Shown: positions 50,521-63,500 of the stretch, one piece after another
Layout of the letters: the number at the start of each line of letters is the position of its first letter
Position numbering within the stretch: position 1 is the stretch's first letter
Assembly (NCBI GenBank): GCA_026413225.1
Contig: CM048552.1
Coordinates: 143,977,053 to 144,041,052, forward strand
Direction: 5' to 3'
DNA: 64,000 nt
From: Otis tarda
Lineage: Eukaryota; Chordata; Aves; Otidiformes; Otididae
Made by a program: the position numbers and the translations under genes
Notes under the pieces: model-generated
What the model was told of the DNA's origin: nothing
Database searches by the model: none
The model's input: the letters and a program-made list of their open reading frames with translations, nothing else

Positions 50521-52367
50521 TTTCAGCAGCTTCTCTTTCTAGACTTTTTTTTAAACCAAGATTTCCTAGGCTGCAGCCTTTCCAGATCTTTTAGCAGAGA
50601 AAAGTAGTTTGGATTCAGATTGTTCCTCTCTATCATTCTCTGTGAAGTAAAGTGTCTCCTGTCATTGGATGAAGAAGAAAATGTGAAAGTCAAACCACTT
50701 GACTGTTAGGATGTACAGCATAGATCCCTACATCTGGGCTACTTGTCTACACCCCCACTGTAACTGATAGAGAGAAAGAGACATTTTTGGGATGACATTA
50801 AGCTCATCTGAAGGCAGATGTCTAAAATAGGTTGTCTGGATCATGCATAAGAATGTTTTTCTCCACTGGCTATATCGGAAGTTTAGATGAATACCTCAGT
50901 TGTAGCTGCCTGTAATATAGTTGCCCACAGAGTTAAATAAGATCATTTGCATCTGAAATGCCTGCAACTATCCACCACCATTTCTGTCTGCTCTGTACGC
51001 TGAGGGCTGTATGACAGACTGAAACCAACTAGCTCCTGAGATCCTTTGCCTTTGCAGGTGGTGGCATGTGAAGCTCTGTGGGAGTAAGTCAAGGGCAGAA
51101 TGAATCTATGGGCAAAAATAGCTTTGTCCATTGTACAGAAACCACAAATAGCTGACAGAGCTTCAGAAACAATTTAATCTTGATAACACAAATGGCAATT
51201 CTCTCATACCTGTCATTATAGCATGAATCAGGTGCAAATAGTCTCCCCTTCCGCCTGTTTTATATTCAGTAGATGACAGCTCATTTTCAAGGCCTAATAC
51301 TTCTAGGGGTGGGGGAAAGTAGAAGAAATACTAGGAAACTGGCATTGCAATTATGTACCTTAATCCTACTGGCTGAATGATAATCCCAAATTACTCCTTC
51401 TGCTTGCAGAAGGATGAGGAGCTCTTACCCGATCCTACCTCATGCTCCTATCTATTAGGTTTGCATACAATTCCTCTGAGTACATTTTGTATATGAAAGA
51501 ATCATATGCCAGGGAGCCTGACTGTAGTTGCAAAATTTCAGGAGGAACACAATTTTAAGACTGAGGCCCAGATGATCTTCTGCATCTCTTATACACAGAT
51601 ACATACACAAGGCTGCAGGACACCTGGGTCATGGGAAATTAAACACACTGTCTTCAGCTGATCATTCCAGTGATCAATATGCAGAGACCTTTCATATCTC
51701 AAAGCACATTAATCTGATCAATTTAGGCAAGTGATATCAGTTACATGCAGTCATATTGCAGCAGAAGCCTCAACTTTGCAATGATAGGACTGTGTTAATT
51801 TACTGCCTAAGTATAGCAATAGCTTAGAAGAAAACTGATTTTTTACTTTGCTAAAAAACAAACAAGTTCCCTTTCTAATTAGAAGTTTTTTTCATAACTA
51901 GATTCAATTCTGTATGTCAGAGCAAAAAATTTAATACTTTTGGTTGTGTTCCCATTAAGTCAATGGCAAAACCACAATTTTGCTCTTTATATTCCTTTCA
52001 GCAAGTAATTTATTACTCATGAATTTACTTGTTATTACCTGACAATATTTTTCTGTCATTTCCTCCCCTCACTCTACTGTGTGATTTCTTGTGAATGCTT
52101 TGTGGCAGATAATGAAGCCACAGCGTTTGAAGTGAGACTCATTCTGGCCAAAACTGCATGGAATTTTTATTCTTTCAGATTGAATGAACATGTGACAGTC
52201 AGTATGATGTGTACCTGAGAGAAATGATCATTGAAGATGTCAGCAGGTAAGCAAGGAGTATGGAACAGGTAGAAGTTAAGAGATGATAAGGAGGATCTAG
52301 GAGAATTTTTGCAATTTAAAACTTTTTATTTTCTTGGTCTAAGCCATGTCGAGGAAGTGAAATAGCC
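50521..52367. other. Unique sequence, no gene recognised
   Basis: No transposon or gene recognised. A non-coding exon-like segment at 52179-52246 (splice-like borders, stops in all three frames) is mentioned under findings only. Confidence 0.55.
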
Positions 52368-52997
52368 TGTGATGGTTTAGCCGTAGTCACCACACAGTTT
52401 CTTGCTCCCCCTCCCCCTCTCCAGTGTGAGTTGGGGAGAGAAGTAGGAAGAAAGGAAAACTCATGGGTTGAGATGAAGACAGTTTACTAAGATAACAAAG
52501 GGAAACTACAATAATAACAGAATATAAGGATGTTAAAATAGACAAAATGAACAATGTATGTTTTCTCACCACCCAATGTCCCAATGACCGATACGGCCCG
52601 TCCTGAGCAGCAATCATGAAAACAAAATTGAGCGGCAAGCAAAGGAGCAAAAGGGAGCCAGCAAGGCAGAGGGAACGAAGCCAGCAAAACAAGGGAGAAA
52701 GATGGATTCCAGGAAGGCAGATACCCGCCCTGGCCAGCCCCCACTTATATACTGAGCATGACGTTTATGGCATGGAATACTCTCTTTGGCCAGTTTGGGT
52801 CAATTAGTCAGTCTGTCTTTCTCGCAGCTTCCTGCATCTGGAAATTAGCAAAACTTGGAAAGCAGGACAGTGTCCTTGGTCTCATTCACAACAACTCGTA
52901 TCATCAAGGTGTTTTATCACCATTGTTCACACACAAAATCCAAAACACACCAGCTACTGAGAGGAAAATTAACTCCATCCCTGCCGAAACCAGGACA
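52368..52997 (-). mobile_element. Solo LTR, ERVL-like family A, minus strand
   Basis: On the minus strand it starts TGTCCTGGTTTCGGCAGGG and ends CTAAACCATCACA. It carries TATATAAG (plus-strand 52744-52751) and AGTAAA (plus-strand 52483-52488). Flanks share AGCC exactly (52364-52367 and 52998-53001), or AGCCT if the terminal T is counted in the repeat, so a 4-5 bp target duplication is supported. There is no internal sequence. It is the closest relative here of the partial LTR at 1-201 and of the plus-strand solo LTR at 42078, about 10 kb away in opposite orientation. Confidence 0.94.
52744..52751 (-). promoter_or_regulatory. TATA box of minus-strand LTR A
   Basis: TATATAAG on the minus strand, in the same context (GCTCAG before, TGGGGG after) as 42325-42332. 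Confidence 0.7.
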
Positions 52998-54564
52998 AGC
53001 CTAATAAGATTTCTGGCTTAATATTGGTAGAATTTAAGTATAAATTTTCATCACATTCAATCAAATAATAAAAGTCGAAGGCATAATTCTTATTCTGATT
53101 CTGTTGATTAGGAAGATTTTTGTAATGAAATCAGAGTTTTAGATGAGGTCTTGAAAACTTTCCAAGTGCAATCAAGGGGGAACACATGCAGCACACATAG
53201 GAGATAAAAATTTCTTATGGGTTTGAATTCCTTTTGTATGTCTGTGTTTGCAGTTAAGAACAGTGAGTCTTGTAAAAGTAAATTATTTCTGCACACAGTT
53301 CTGTGTAGGTAGAAATGGACTCAAAAATACTATTTGAAACTGTGATTTACAAAGTTAAGATTGTGAAGCACTGAACAGAGCTGGTTTTGAAACTTCTAAT
53401 GAAAGAGACAAACCTTCATGACTTTGTGGAACAGAAGTAAAAGAATGATGTCAGCAGCTGAAAGATAATTAAGCCTAAAGAGCAAAAAATTTAAAATGCA
53501 GTTATTGTGTCAAGTTACCAAAGCTGTGCACAACTGGGATGTCTGTGCAGTTCCCTAAACTGCAAACATCAAAAGAAATAATTGGCCTTGTGGTTACAAT
53601 GGCAAGTGTCTGAGAAAGACACACACTCTTCTGTTTAAATTGAAGGATACTGAAAATCTCTCTCAGAAATTACTTCTGCTTACTTTAACAAGATGACATA
53701 GATTTCGTGGCTTAAAAATATCTGAAAAGGAAAGAACATAAGAGTTCATTTTGGTAGGAAGTTGCTGTTAGTAGAAAGTTGATTCACGCTAAGAATAAAG
53801 GTCCTTCTTCCTTCTAGATAGCATCTTCTTAACTCAGATATTTTTCAGGGGTATATTAAGAGAGAAGACTTGAGATCAAAACAGGCCAAAAAGGTGTCAT
53901 TTTTCATATTTGATAGTACCTCTTTACAAAGTGCTGAGGAACTCCTTGCCTCATAGTAGTGGATTTTAAAATTTAGGTGGATTCAAAGACCAATCTGACA
54001 AACCCTGTGTAGAAGAGTCCACTGTGATTAGCTCTGCTTCAGGATGTTCCTGAGTCACAAGTAACTGGAGATGGTGAGGCTATTCTGGGAAAACACCTCT
54101 TCTCTTCTTACAAATTAAAAAAAAAAATTAAATCATTCTTTCCTTACACTAGCACAAGCACTATGTGCTTGGTACTGGGCTAGATGGAATTTCAGCCTGA
54201 CTCCACACAGCTCTTCCCATGGTACATTTGTATGTGCTCTGTATAGTTGTCCTTTCTTCTAGATTGAAAAGATGGACTGTTTCAGATTTTAATGTACCCT
54301 AAGGATGTTGATGATACATATCTGAAACAGGATGTCTTCCATGGGTTTCCCAGAAGATTTGTGCAAGTTTGATAGGAATTCCTACAGAAAAACTTGTTTG
54401 GGGTGGCATGGTTTGATTCAGCAGATAATGACAACTACCTCAGTTGAAAATCATGATTGCAAATATTCTATTGGGTACAGAGGGATAGAAAGGTCTTCAC
54501 TTTCTATTGACTTACAAAAAAGCTAGTGTTTACCACTACCTAGTATTTCCCTGTTCTGTATAAA
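52998..54564. other. Unique sequence, no gene recognised
   Basis: AT-rich; A-rich tract near 54117-54127. Nothing else recognised. Confidence 0.6.
54560..54564. repeat. Left target-site duplication ATAAA
   Basis: ATAAA here matches ATAAA at 55692-55696 exactly. Confidence 0.9.
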
Positions 54565-54714
54565 TGTTCTGGTTTTGTTAGTGAGGGGGGGCCTAAGGTG
54601 GTAGCTTCTGTAGGAAACTGCTAGAAGTCGCTCCCCTTTGTTCAGTGGACTCGGCCGGGCCTAGGGCGGACCCGCTGCTGGCCAAGGCCGAGCCAATTGG
54701 TAGCAGAACGTCCC

Positions 54715-54742
54715 GTGATAACGCCTCTGCGATAACGTATTT
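54715..54742 (+). repeat. Two 14-bp tandem units upstream of LTR TATA box
   Basis: GTGATAACGCCTCT and GCGATAACGTATTT, one unit fewer than copy 1. Confidence 0.85.
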
Positions 54743-54745
54743 AAG
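54738..54745 (+). promoter_or_regulatory. TATA-like box of LTR B copy 2
   Basis: TATTTAAG, conserved with 31136-31143. Confidence 0.6.
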
Positions 54746-55065
54746 TAGGGGAAAACAGGAAAAAAAGGGAGAGAAGATGTGAAGCAGCTGAGTGGGGGGC
54801 AGAGAGGGGGAGGCGCGAGCCTCGTGGGCCTTGCAGGCCTCACCCTCTGGCCTCCCGCCGGGCAGCCGACTGGGCCCAACTCGGCCCAGCCTGGCTGCAA
54901 GAAGTGGAGAGGAGATGAGAAGTGAACGAGATGTAAAAAGGATCCTGAGAGGCATCTGCCAGCTTGTTGTAAGGAACGGCTGCAGACGCCAAGGTCAGTG
55001 AAGAAGGAGGGGGAGGAGTAATGCGGCTCCTGGCCAAGATTCCTCTGCAACTCGTGGTGAAGACC

Positions 55066-55170
55066 ATGGTGGAGCGGGTTGTCCCCCTGCAGTCCATGGA
55101 GGTCCACGGAGGGGCAGAGATCCACCTGCAGCCCATGGAGGACCCCACGCTGGAGCAGGTGGAGGCCTGA
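55066..55170 (+). other. 34-codon frame inside LTR B (copy 2)
   Basis: Same position, length, start context (ACCATGG) and stop as the frame at 31478-31582, with four amino-acid differences. Listed as a frame only. Confidence 0.4.
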
Positions 55171-55501
55171 AGGAGGCTGTGGCCCGTGGAGGGCCCGCTG
55201 GGACAGCTGTTCTAGAGGGATTGCACCCTGTGGAAGAGATGACCCACGCCGGAGCAGTTTCACGAAGGACTGTGGCCCGTGGGAGGGACCCCACGAAGGA
55301 GCAGAGGAGGAATGCGAGGAGTTCTTCCCCCGACAGTGGCATAAAACAACGCGTGATGAACTGACCGCGACCCCCATTCCCTTTTCCCCCCCTGTGCCGC
55401 TCGGGAGGGGAAGGTAGTAGAGATAATGTTAAGCCCGGGCAGAGGAAGGGGTGGGAGGGAGGTTATCTTGTTCCCTGTCTCATTCTCCTGCTAATTTTAG
55501 A

Positions 55502-55507
55502 AATAAA
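55502..55507 (+). terminator. Poly(A) signal of LTR B copy 2
   Basis: AATAAA, conserved in position with copy 1. Confidence 0.65.
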
Positions 55508-58500
55508 TGAATAGTTTTCCCCAAGTGGAGTCTGTTTTGCCCGTGACGGTAACTTTAAGGATTCTCTCCCCGTCCTTATCTCAAACCTTGAGCCGTTTTT
55601 CCTTGTATCATCTCCTCCTATTCTCTCAGAGGGTGGGGGGAGCGAGAGAGAGACTGCGTAGTCTGGTCCCGATTGGGGCTGAACTACGACAATAAACAGA
55701 GAAGTACTGTAGATGTTCTTGGGTAATAGGCTGGCACTGAGGGAGACCGCTGGATAGGACAGGAGTTTCAGCAATTTTTCCTTCCATTACAACAGTCACT
55801 CCTGAGGAAATAATTGTCTCTGCTTCAGACTGCTGAAAGTAACAATAAAATGGTACCAAACTAAAAATTGCCATTCATTTAAATTCAAGAACAAGTTAAA
55901 CCAAGAATTTTCTTCAGCAAAAGACCTAGCGTCCTCGGTTTTCACCCCTTCTGTTTTTAAAAGGAGTCCTGATTGTATTTCTCCTGTATCACTCAAAGGT
56001 TTTGTCTGATGTCTAGTTCTGCCAGTAGCAGATACCTCTGTAAAGGTCAACCATGTCATCATAAAATTATAGACTGTGCTTTATAAAAGAGGAATAAGCA
56101 TTGTTCCCTGTAAGACAGAGAAAATTAGAGTCATCATGGGCAGGTGTAAGCACCAAGGCTCACAAAAATTATTGTGCTCTGACATTACAGGTTGTCTTCT
56201 GGACTATTTACACTAATGTTCATTCCCCTTCTAGCTGATGAAGAGGAACAGGCACTTCTAATACGTAATGAAGTTACTGTTTCAGATAACTCTTCAGGAA
56301 GCGTTCAGCGGCACAGTTTTTTTCTTTTGACTGTAGGAGAAGCTGGGGGTCACTAGGTCCTGTATAGATGCTTTAATGTGGTCAGATGAATCCTACCTTG
56401 TGAATCTAGTTCCCTCCTCAGACAATATTTCTTCCTTCCTTTCCACCTGTGACCTAACAAGCAGAGCTGCCTGACTGCTTTGGGAAAGCCAGGTGGCTTT
56501 GTGAAGCAGCCAAATGCAATGATCCCAAAACTTTGTCTTTTCACCACTCCAAAACAAAGCCATGGCAGTAGAGGAACAACTGTGTCCTTCTGTATTGATG
56601 AGTGCTACACCCGTGTTGGCAGTGGTAATTCCAATCTATTTTTTTTCTACCAAAGCCTGCAGCAGTAGTTGGGAAAATTTGTTAAGATATTGAAATCAAT
56701 GGTAGCTGAGTCTTTCCTGATGAGGTAAGTGATACTTTTAAATAAATAGTTGTTTGTGTCTTTTTCTTGTACTTTTCCCCTAGAAATTATTATTAATTTT
56801 TGAAACAAATTATGTATTTTCAGATAATAAAGCTATGTTGTTATCATGTGATTGCCGTACTGCATATGCACAGAAAAGTACAGTAATTATTAGAAGTCTC
56901 CCTTGCAGGGTGAATAGAAAGATTAATATGGATAGGAAACCCATTAATTTTTTTTTAATTTTAAAAAACTCTCCCCATACCCTCCTGTTTAATTTAGTCT
57001 GTAATGCTCTGGACCTCCTGGAGTTAGAAATAAAGGATCATTGGGTACTGGGGGTACAAATTACTTCTCTGCCTTTGTTTTCAGTATTTCACAAAATCCA
57101 TCAATTGAAATATATTGTCTATCAAATATAAAAGTCTTTTCAGCATGAGCAGCGCTCCAGCAGTGCTGGGCTCCCTCCTCCTACTCCATGCCCACCATGC
57201 CTGCACTCACTGTGCAGGACACTGAGAAGCTGTTGGACGTTTCCAGATCCTGCTGTACAGGATATACTCATGATGGCAGAGAAGAAGAAATGAAATTGCC
57301 CCTGGATAAACACCTATTTCATGGAAGCTGGAAAGGATAAACTTAATTAGTGTCGTGGGCTTAAACAACCCATTGTTCTATGGGGAATAAAGACTTTTTG
57401 AACATCATCCCCCTAGCAACCATGGCACTCTCAACTCCACAGCACCCTTTGAAAGGTCCCAGGGTGCACTCCTGTTTTTTCCTAATTCTTTTTATCACTA
57501 ATCCTGTCAGCAGCACAGCAAAGGGCAGGTTCAATATCCTTTTCAAAATAGACTGTTGCTACTCTAAAATTAACTTCTGAAGCTGCGTCTGTCAAGTGAA
57601 GGTAAGGAGTTGAAAGATTGAGGGGAACAGAATAAAATGGAGTTGCAGCTTTGATCTTCTTTATGCACTCGTATGAATTGCGTGTGGACTGAAAGCACCA
57701 CAATGACCACACTGACATATCCTCCTTGCCTACTGCAGCACGCCAGGATACTTTGTGGTGTCTGCCTTTTCTGAGAGCAGCCTGCCAAAGCAGTCCCCTG
57801 AAAATTTGCATCAGAGCAATACACTAGAAGAGAAACAGCTACACTGGCATTCCTGTCTCCATCTGTGAGAAGACACACACTGCTGAGATGCTCTCAGTAC
57901 TGTGTACAGCCACAGGCAAACACACGTTTCTTTTCAGCATCAAAGACATTAGATGCTGCTGCTGCCTGCAGTGCGTTTATTCCTCTGCAATGCCTCCCAC
58001 CAGCACATGAAGATCAAGGGCCTTTGCTCTACGCCATTAAAAACTCAGTATTTACCCCAGCGCACTACATGCTGCTCATCGACTCCATTTACTATAGGAA
58101 GATGGCTCTTTCATAACTTTTGACAACAGATTACTTTTCAGAGGTACAGTCAGTAATAATTTGTGCTTTCAAAACTCCTCACCTAGTTCTTATTCAGCTG
58201 GCTTCCTCTGTGTCCTTCCAAGCAGCTGCTATTTTATCCATCTGGCTTCCTTTTTACAGCTCCTTGCTGCTCCTGCACTTAGCTTTGCTGCTTCTCTCCT
58301 AAGTTCCCTGACTCCTCCTGAGTTTGTTGCACTTTTCAGCTGTTGCCGTGATCTCTGGTTGTCCTGCAATAAGTGCTTTTAGGGCTGCCTGCTTCACCTG
58401 GAGGGATTCTCTCCAAAGAATATCTGTGTGCCCCAGGAAGTAGCATCATTCAGTAGAGCAGGCAGTAATCTTTCTAAGTATTAATATTAATCCAAGCCTT

Positions 58501-59912
58501 GGCATCATGTCAAGAAGCTGTGCTGCCTGGAAACATTTTCTCACTAGGCGAAATGATTGATCGTTCTTGGTTATTAATGAAATATTTAATTTTAGGTATT
58601 TTTATTTTCAATGAAAATTGAAAAGTTTTAAATGATCCAAGCACTACTTTTTTTTTCCCCTTCACCTGACACAAGCAACATTTAGTCACAATTGGAGACC
58701 TGGCCATGGTACCATTTGTTCACAACTGGGACAAAAATCACCTTCTTAATTATGAACCTCTGCAAACTGTAAGGGGAGGTTGGAAGGCAATAACCAAAAG
58801 CCCAAATAAGAATGAGCACTGAGAACTGCAGTCCTGATTCTTTTACTACTGTACAAAGACCTTGTTTTGTAACTAACACGTAATGAAGTATATTTTTCCC
58901 CAAAAGATACCATAGAAGTGACTGCAGTTATTCAACAGAAAGACATAAAAAGTTGATAATGTGAGGCAAAGAAAATGAGAAGATGACGACAAAACCCAAT
59001 TCACAACACTTGCAGAGTAGTAAAAGGAGGAGCCAAAAAGGAGAGCAGAGTGCTTATCTGAAGGATGCATACTAGGACTTCCTACTACCCATATGCTTGC
59101 AAAAAAACCCCCAAAAACCACCAAACAAAATTGCAGATATAGCTATGTGGCTTCAGCTCTTCTGTAAGCTGATAAAACCAATGAAAGAATAACTTATTTG
59201 ACAAGAGCAGAATGTTTGTCAACTTTAAATACTCCAAAGTCTGAATTCTGAAGTCCTTTGCACAGGCAAAGCTGAACTATATTTTCTCTTGGCTGAGACT
59301 GCAGAAATAAAATTAATTATTTTAACATGTTTATGCATCTGTCAGTACTTACTTTTCATTGTTGAGTTTGCAGGAATGGGCCTGAAGTCAATTTCCATCA
59401 TCAGTTTTACATTTCACACAGCAACAGTGAAGAAAAAAAAATACTTTTGAAGTAGGAAAATATGGTTATAGGAACAAAGACCTGGGCATACAAAATCCAA
59501 AGCAAGAAAACATCTGAAAATATTTTACAGCATTTAAAAAAAAATGGACTATAATTCCCAAGATAATTTTCATTGAAATAGTAGAATATAACAACATATT
59601 TTCCTTCTCTAAATAAGATATGTGAAGTATGTTGTAGCATTGTATGGACCAGAGAAGAAGACTCCAGCAAACCTTCTGCAGTAACATCCACGTGTCCTTC
59701 AGAAATTTCACTAAACAAATGTGGGATGTGCAGAGTGGGCTTCTTCAGTGTGTGGTCTGTGAACATACACTGCGAGGATGTGATACAAATTGTGCACTAA
59801 CTGAAATAGGTGTTCACGTAAAACAGAAAGTGTGAAGGATGACTCGTGTACTGGACATCTCAACTCCTAAAATCAAACAGAGCCAACTATGCTCAATCTG
59901 TGATGACTTAAC

Positions 59913-59929
59913 AATTGACTAAGTCAATT
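59913..59929. repeat. 17-bp palindrome
   Basis: AATTGACT and AGTCAATT around a single central A form an exact inverted repeat. Confidence 0.85.
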
Positions 59930-60498
59930 AAAACTCAGTTATTATGGACTGCTATGCACATTGGAGTCCTGATCATCATCAGAGCCTCCTTTGCAGAGTG
60001 GTTGCTTATCCAGTAGTCCTTCACCCTTCAGCTCACATGAAGTACTTTGGAATTGACCTTATTGCATTTCACACCATTTAAAAAATATTTTTTCCCCAAT
60101 TTTCAAGATTATTTTTGGTCTCACCAAATAGCCTAGGCCGATTTTTACTTTTAGAGTTTGGTTCAATACTTCTTGCAGGGAAGGAAAATGTTTCCACTAC
60201 TTTTAGAAAGGATGCAATTAGTTTCTTTATAACCAGTTTATCTCAGAGAAAGTTGACTGATGTGAAGATAATTAATCTGCACTCGCAAAATCATTGAGCC
60301 TGTTCCACAAAATGCAGCTTGGAACAATAGCATTACTTGTACAGGGAAAGTTACTCTGGTGGACTGCTCATCTCAGAATCAGTCCCTGTGTTTTCTATTG
60401 CTTTTTAATGTTACACTATTTGCTGCCTGATCTAGGTGGTTTCCGATATTTTATAAATGTACAGTTACAGTCTATATTTAACTGATTTTATCATTAAT

Positions 60499-60531
60499 AA
60501 TCAATAGAATTAAAGTTATCAATCAATAGAA
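60499..60531. repeat. 11-bp direct repeat, period 22
   Basis: AATCAATAGAA at 60499-60509 and 60521-60531, in very AT-rich DNA. Confidence 0.85.
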
Positions 60532-63500
60532 CAATCGATGAAAAATAATTAAAATTTAAAATATAATTAATAATTATGAATATGATTTGTGGTCTGAATC
60601 ATATGACTCTAGTTGTATTTTTTTCTATATTCTGTGTGTCCTCACCACAGTGGCATGTGGCAGTGTTAACAGGGTGATTTAATATTTCTGGTCTATGTAT
60701 GTTAGAAATTAATCATATAAAGTTTTTGATACAGATATGTATCTAAACATATTTTTCTTTCTCTACAGCCAGGACATTTATCTTAGTCTCAGAGTGGGAA
60801 ACCTTCAGACATCTCTGGTGCAATTCCAAGTCTGAATGAAATGATCAACCTTTAAAACTAACCTTAAATCATGACCTGAATGTCACATGAAAGTTTTAAG
60901 GAGTGGAATTTCAAGGTAAATGTAATGGGTTTCTAGAAAGCCTTTTTTTTTTTTTTTAATAATGTGGAGAAATTACATTAACCTTAAAATAACAAGTTAT
61001 TTTTTAAAGGGCTTACAATTTTTAAGTCACTTTTATTACTTTTGAACTCTTTGTCTTGGTAATACTGCAGAGTGGAATTTTCTTATAAGAAATTCTACCT
61101 CTGTCAAAGGGACTCGATGGAAATTTTTAAAAATTGAACCTAAAAATTGAAAGTCAGTAGTGATTAGTGTTCTGAGCAGAAAATAATAAACTTTATTGAT
61201 GTAAAATTCCTACTGTGTTTTCTAATTCATTTTTGTCTCACAGTAACATTGTTCATTATTTCAGATCTACAACTGTGGTTTATATATTCCCTTAAACGTG
61301 CCAAGTACTAAAGCTTCAACTGCTTCTAATTAGGATTTTTTTTTTCCACTGCCTTACAATGATAGATGTCACTGAGCAAACAAGAACACTTTCCTTACAC
61401 AGACTATTTAGAGAAATTATCAAAAATTCCCTGTTGAAAAGAAAGAACCTGTGGTACAAAGAGTTCGGGAAAGAGTGAAATAAGCAAAGTCACAATGTAG
61501 TCTTGTCCAGACTAAAGGAGATCAATCCAGTTGCTGTAAACATACCCTTCTCTCATGGAAGATGCATCTTAATCAGTTAATACTTTGTGAGTCTCAAAGC
61601 ACACATGGATCTCTCTCTGCAGTGTCCTTCTGATCTCTTCTTGTGTGATGACTGATGACTTGATAAGAATATGACACAATAGGTCCAGGGACTATGTCTT
61701 TCAGGACAACTATTTTTAGGTGCTGGGGAAAGACATCCAGGACTCTGCAGGTAAGTTGTTTCTATTTATAACCAACATCCCTTTCTTCAACCGAGCACTC
61801 CAGTTTAAAAACCAAGTGATGCTTGATGCTACATAGAGCTTTCCTCACAAGATCATTAAAACCTTAAAAGTCTGCAGAATTTGTGTTGAGACAAATAATC
61901 TAGTTAAATCCCTTCTCCATCCAAAGTTAGATTAGACTACTTCTAAAATATCATCTAACTACAGCAACAGGGCATTAATCCTTTATAAGCAATTGTCTAT
62001 TGTGTGAACATTTTACACTCTTGCCTTTTGTTACTCAGAGAATTCCTCCATACACCAATGGCTAAAGGAAAGACATATTTGGGCTACTTTTATCTCCATT
62101 CTTATGGGAATTCCTCCTGAGAACTCTTTGCTGTTTGTGCTGGAGCCATTCCCTGTATTTCACTGGGCAATCACCAGGAAAATAGCAAGGACAGAGTCCA
62201 ATACAATATGTTCATTAATTTTAAAATTGAATTTCACTGTTGATAAGAAGCTGTATTTGAGATGTAGTGGAGGATTATATTGCCCTCTGCTTTCTGCATT
62301 CCTCCAAAGCTAAAGAAGTTTTTATTTTGGTGCTTTACTTGGCAAACTGCTTTGGACTCCATCAGCTTCCTCTGGAGTTTGTCAAACCTTCCTACCCTTT
62401 CATTAATTTTTGTGTTTGTGTTCTCGTGAAGAAGGAAGCCTCATATATTCCTGTGCAAGCAATAAGAGGTTACTGTTTAATTCCCTGGACCTCTGCAGAA
62501 CTAATTTACTTTGATTGCTGCTTTTTTTCCTTACTCTCTCCATTTATAATTACATTAATTACAGGCATATAAAAATATGCTGTCTCTTTGACATTAATTA
62601 CTTGACAGTGAAGATTAATGAACTTTGTAAAATGTTCAGTATTGCACATTCATAAATGGCTAACAACCTGCATGGGTCACCAATATAGTGAGAACTCAAG
62701 TAATGAACAAGTGAAAGTTTCCTGTTAGTGGGCAAGACAAATAAAAACACTCCCAAGATAAATAAGAAGCAACTTGGCATACAAAATGCTATGTAAAGTG
62801 TCTTTGTTGATTAAATCTTTGTCCTCTGCAGCCATTTTCAACTAGAAAAGGCAGTCTGTAATGCCTATTTTTACCCTAATAATGCTTAATTTTGTTAAAA
62901 GTTTGCTCAGATTTCTCCCCAAGCCCTGGGTCCTTTTCTTCATATTTCCATTTCTGTACAAATGAGAAAATCTATGACTGAGCAGAACAATGATAGCATT
63001 ATTCTTTCAAACCTGTCAGATTTTTTTGCAATTGTTTGACCAGACATGCCTTTTCTAAGACAGTAGACATCAACACTACTATGACTGGCTTATTATTAAG
63101 GTTGGAGCTGCACGGCTAATAGGTGCAATATTAAGAAAGTTGAAGAAAAGTGCTTCAAACATTAGTGTGACCAAGATTGTTTTGTAATTTCCTCAAATTT
63201 ACCCTTTGTCCCTGGTGGTAGGAAGTCTTCTGGTAAGCAGCCCAAGAAGACTCCACAGGGGCCATTCTCCTGCATCTGCTTCTCATGTGCTGTTGAAGTG
63301 CAGAAGAGCTTGGAGAAGCAGAAAGAAGAAGAAAGTTCAATTGTTTGGATGCCTATGGACCCACGGGGAACAGTTTGCAAGCACCGTAAGTTCCAGAAAC
63401 TGCACAACAAGGGATTATAGCTCCCTGGAAATGAGACTGTGTCGGGACATGCTGGATGGCCTGGCACTGCAAGCCTGTAGAATAAGTCACACAGCACCAT

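Larger units (their letters stand above)
54565..55691 (+). mobile_element. Solo LTR, ERVL-like family B, copy 2
   Basis: This 1127-base LTR starts TGTTCTGGTTTTG and ends GAACTACGACA, with exact 5-bp duplications (ATAAA). Its layout equals copy 1 at 30948: CCAATTGG, 14-bp units (two here, 54715-54742), TATTTAAG (54738-54745), a GC-rich transcribed segment with the 34-codon frame (55066-55170) and AATAAA (55502-55507). It has more intact CpG sites than copy 1, suggesting a younger insertion or weaker methylation decay. Long frames run on both strands in the GC-rich part (238 codons on the minus strand, 54661-55377), which I regard as a composition effect. There is no internal viral sequence. 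Confidence 0.96.

Noticed and set aside
1-52997. The minus-strand LTRs at 1-201 and 52368-52997 as one provirus
   Set aside because: More than 52 kb apart, with unrelated flanks, and the second copy has its own short duplication.
54661-55377. 238-codon minus-strand frame in LTR B
   Set aside because: It lies antisense in a GC-rich LTR. Related frames in the other copies (31237-31659, 20883-21230) diverge by frameshifts and no domain is recognisable. Composition and few stop codons explain it.
30948-55691. The two plus-strand LTR B copies as ends of one provirus
   Set aside because: They are about 23.6 kb apart. Each has its own exact 5-bp duplication (ATTAT; ATAAA), and the DNA between them contains no recognisable retroviral genes.
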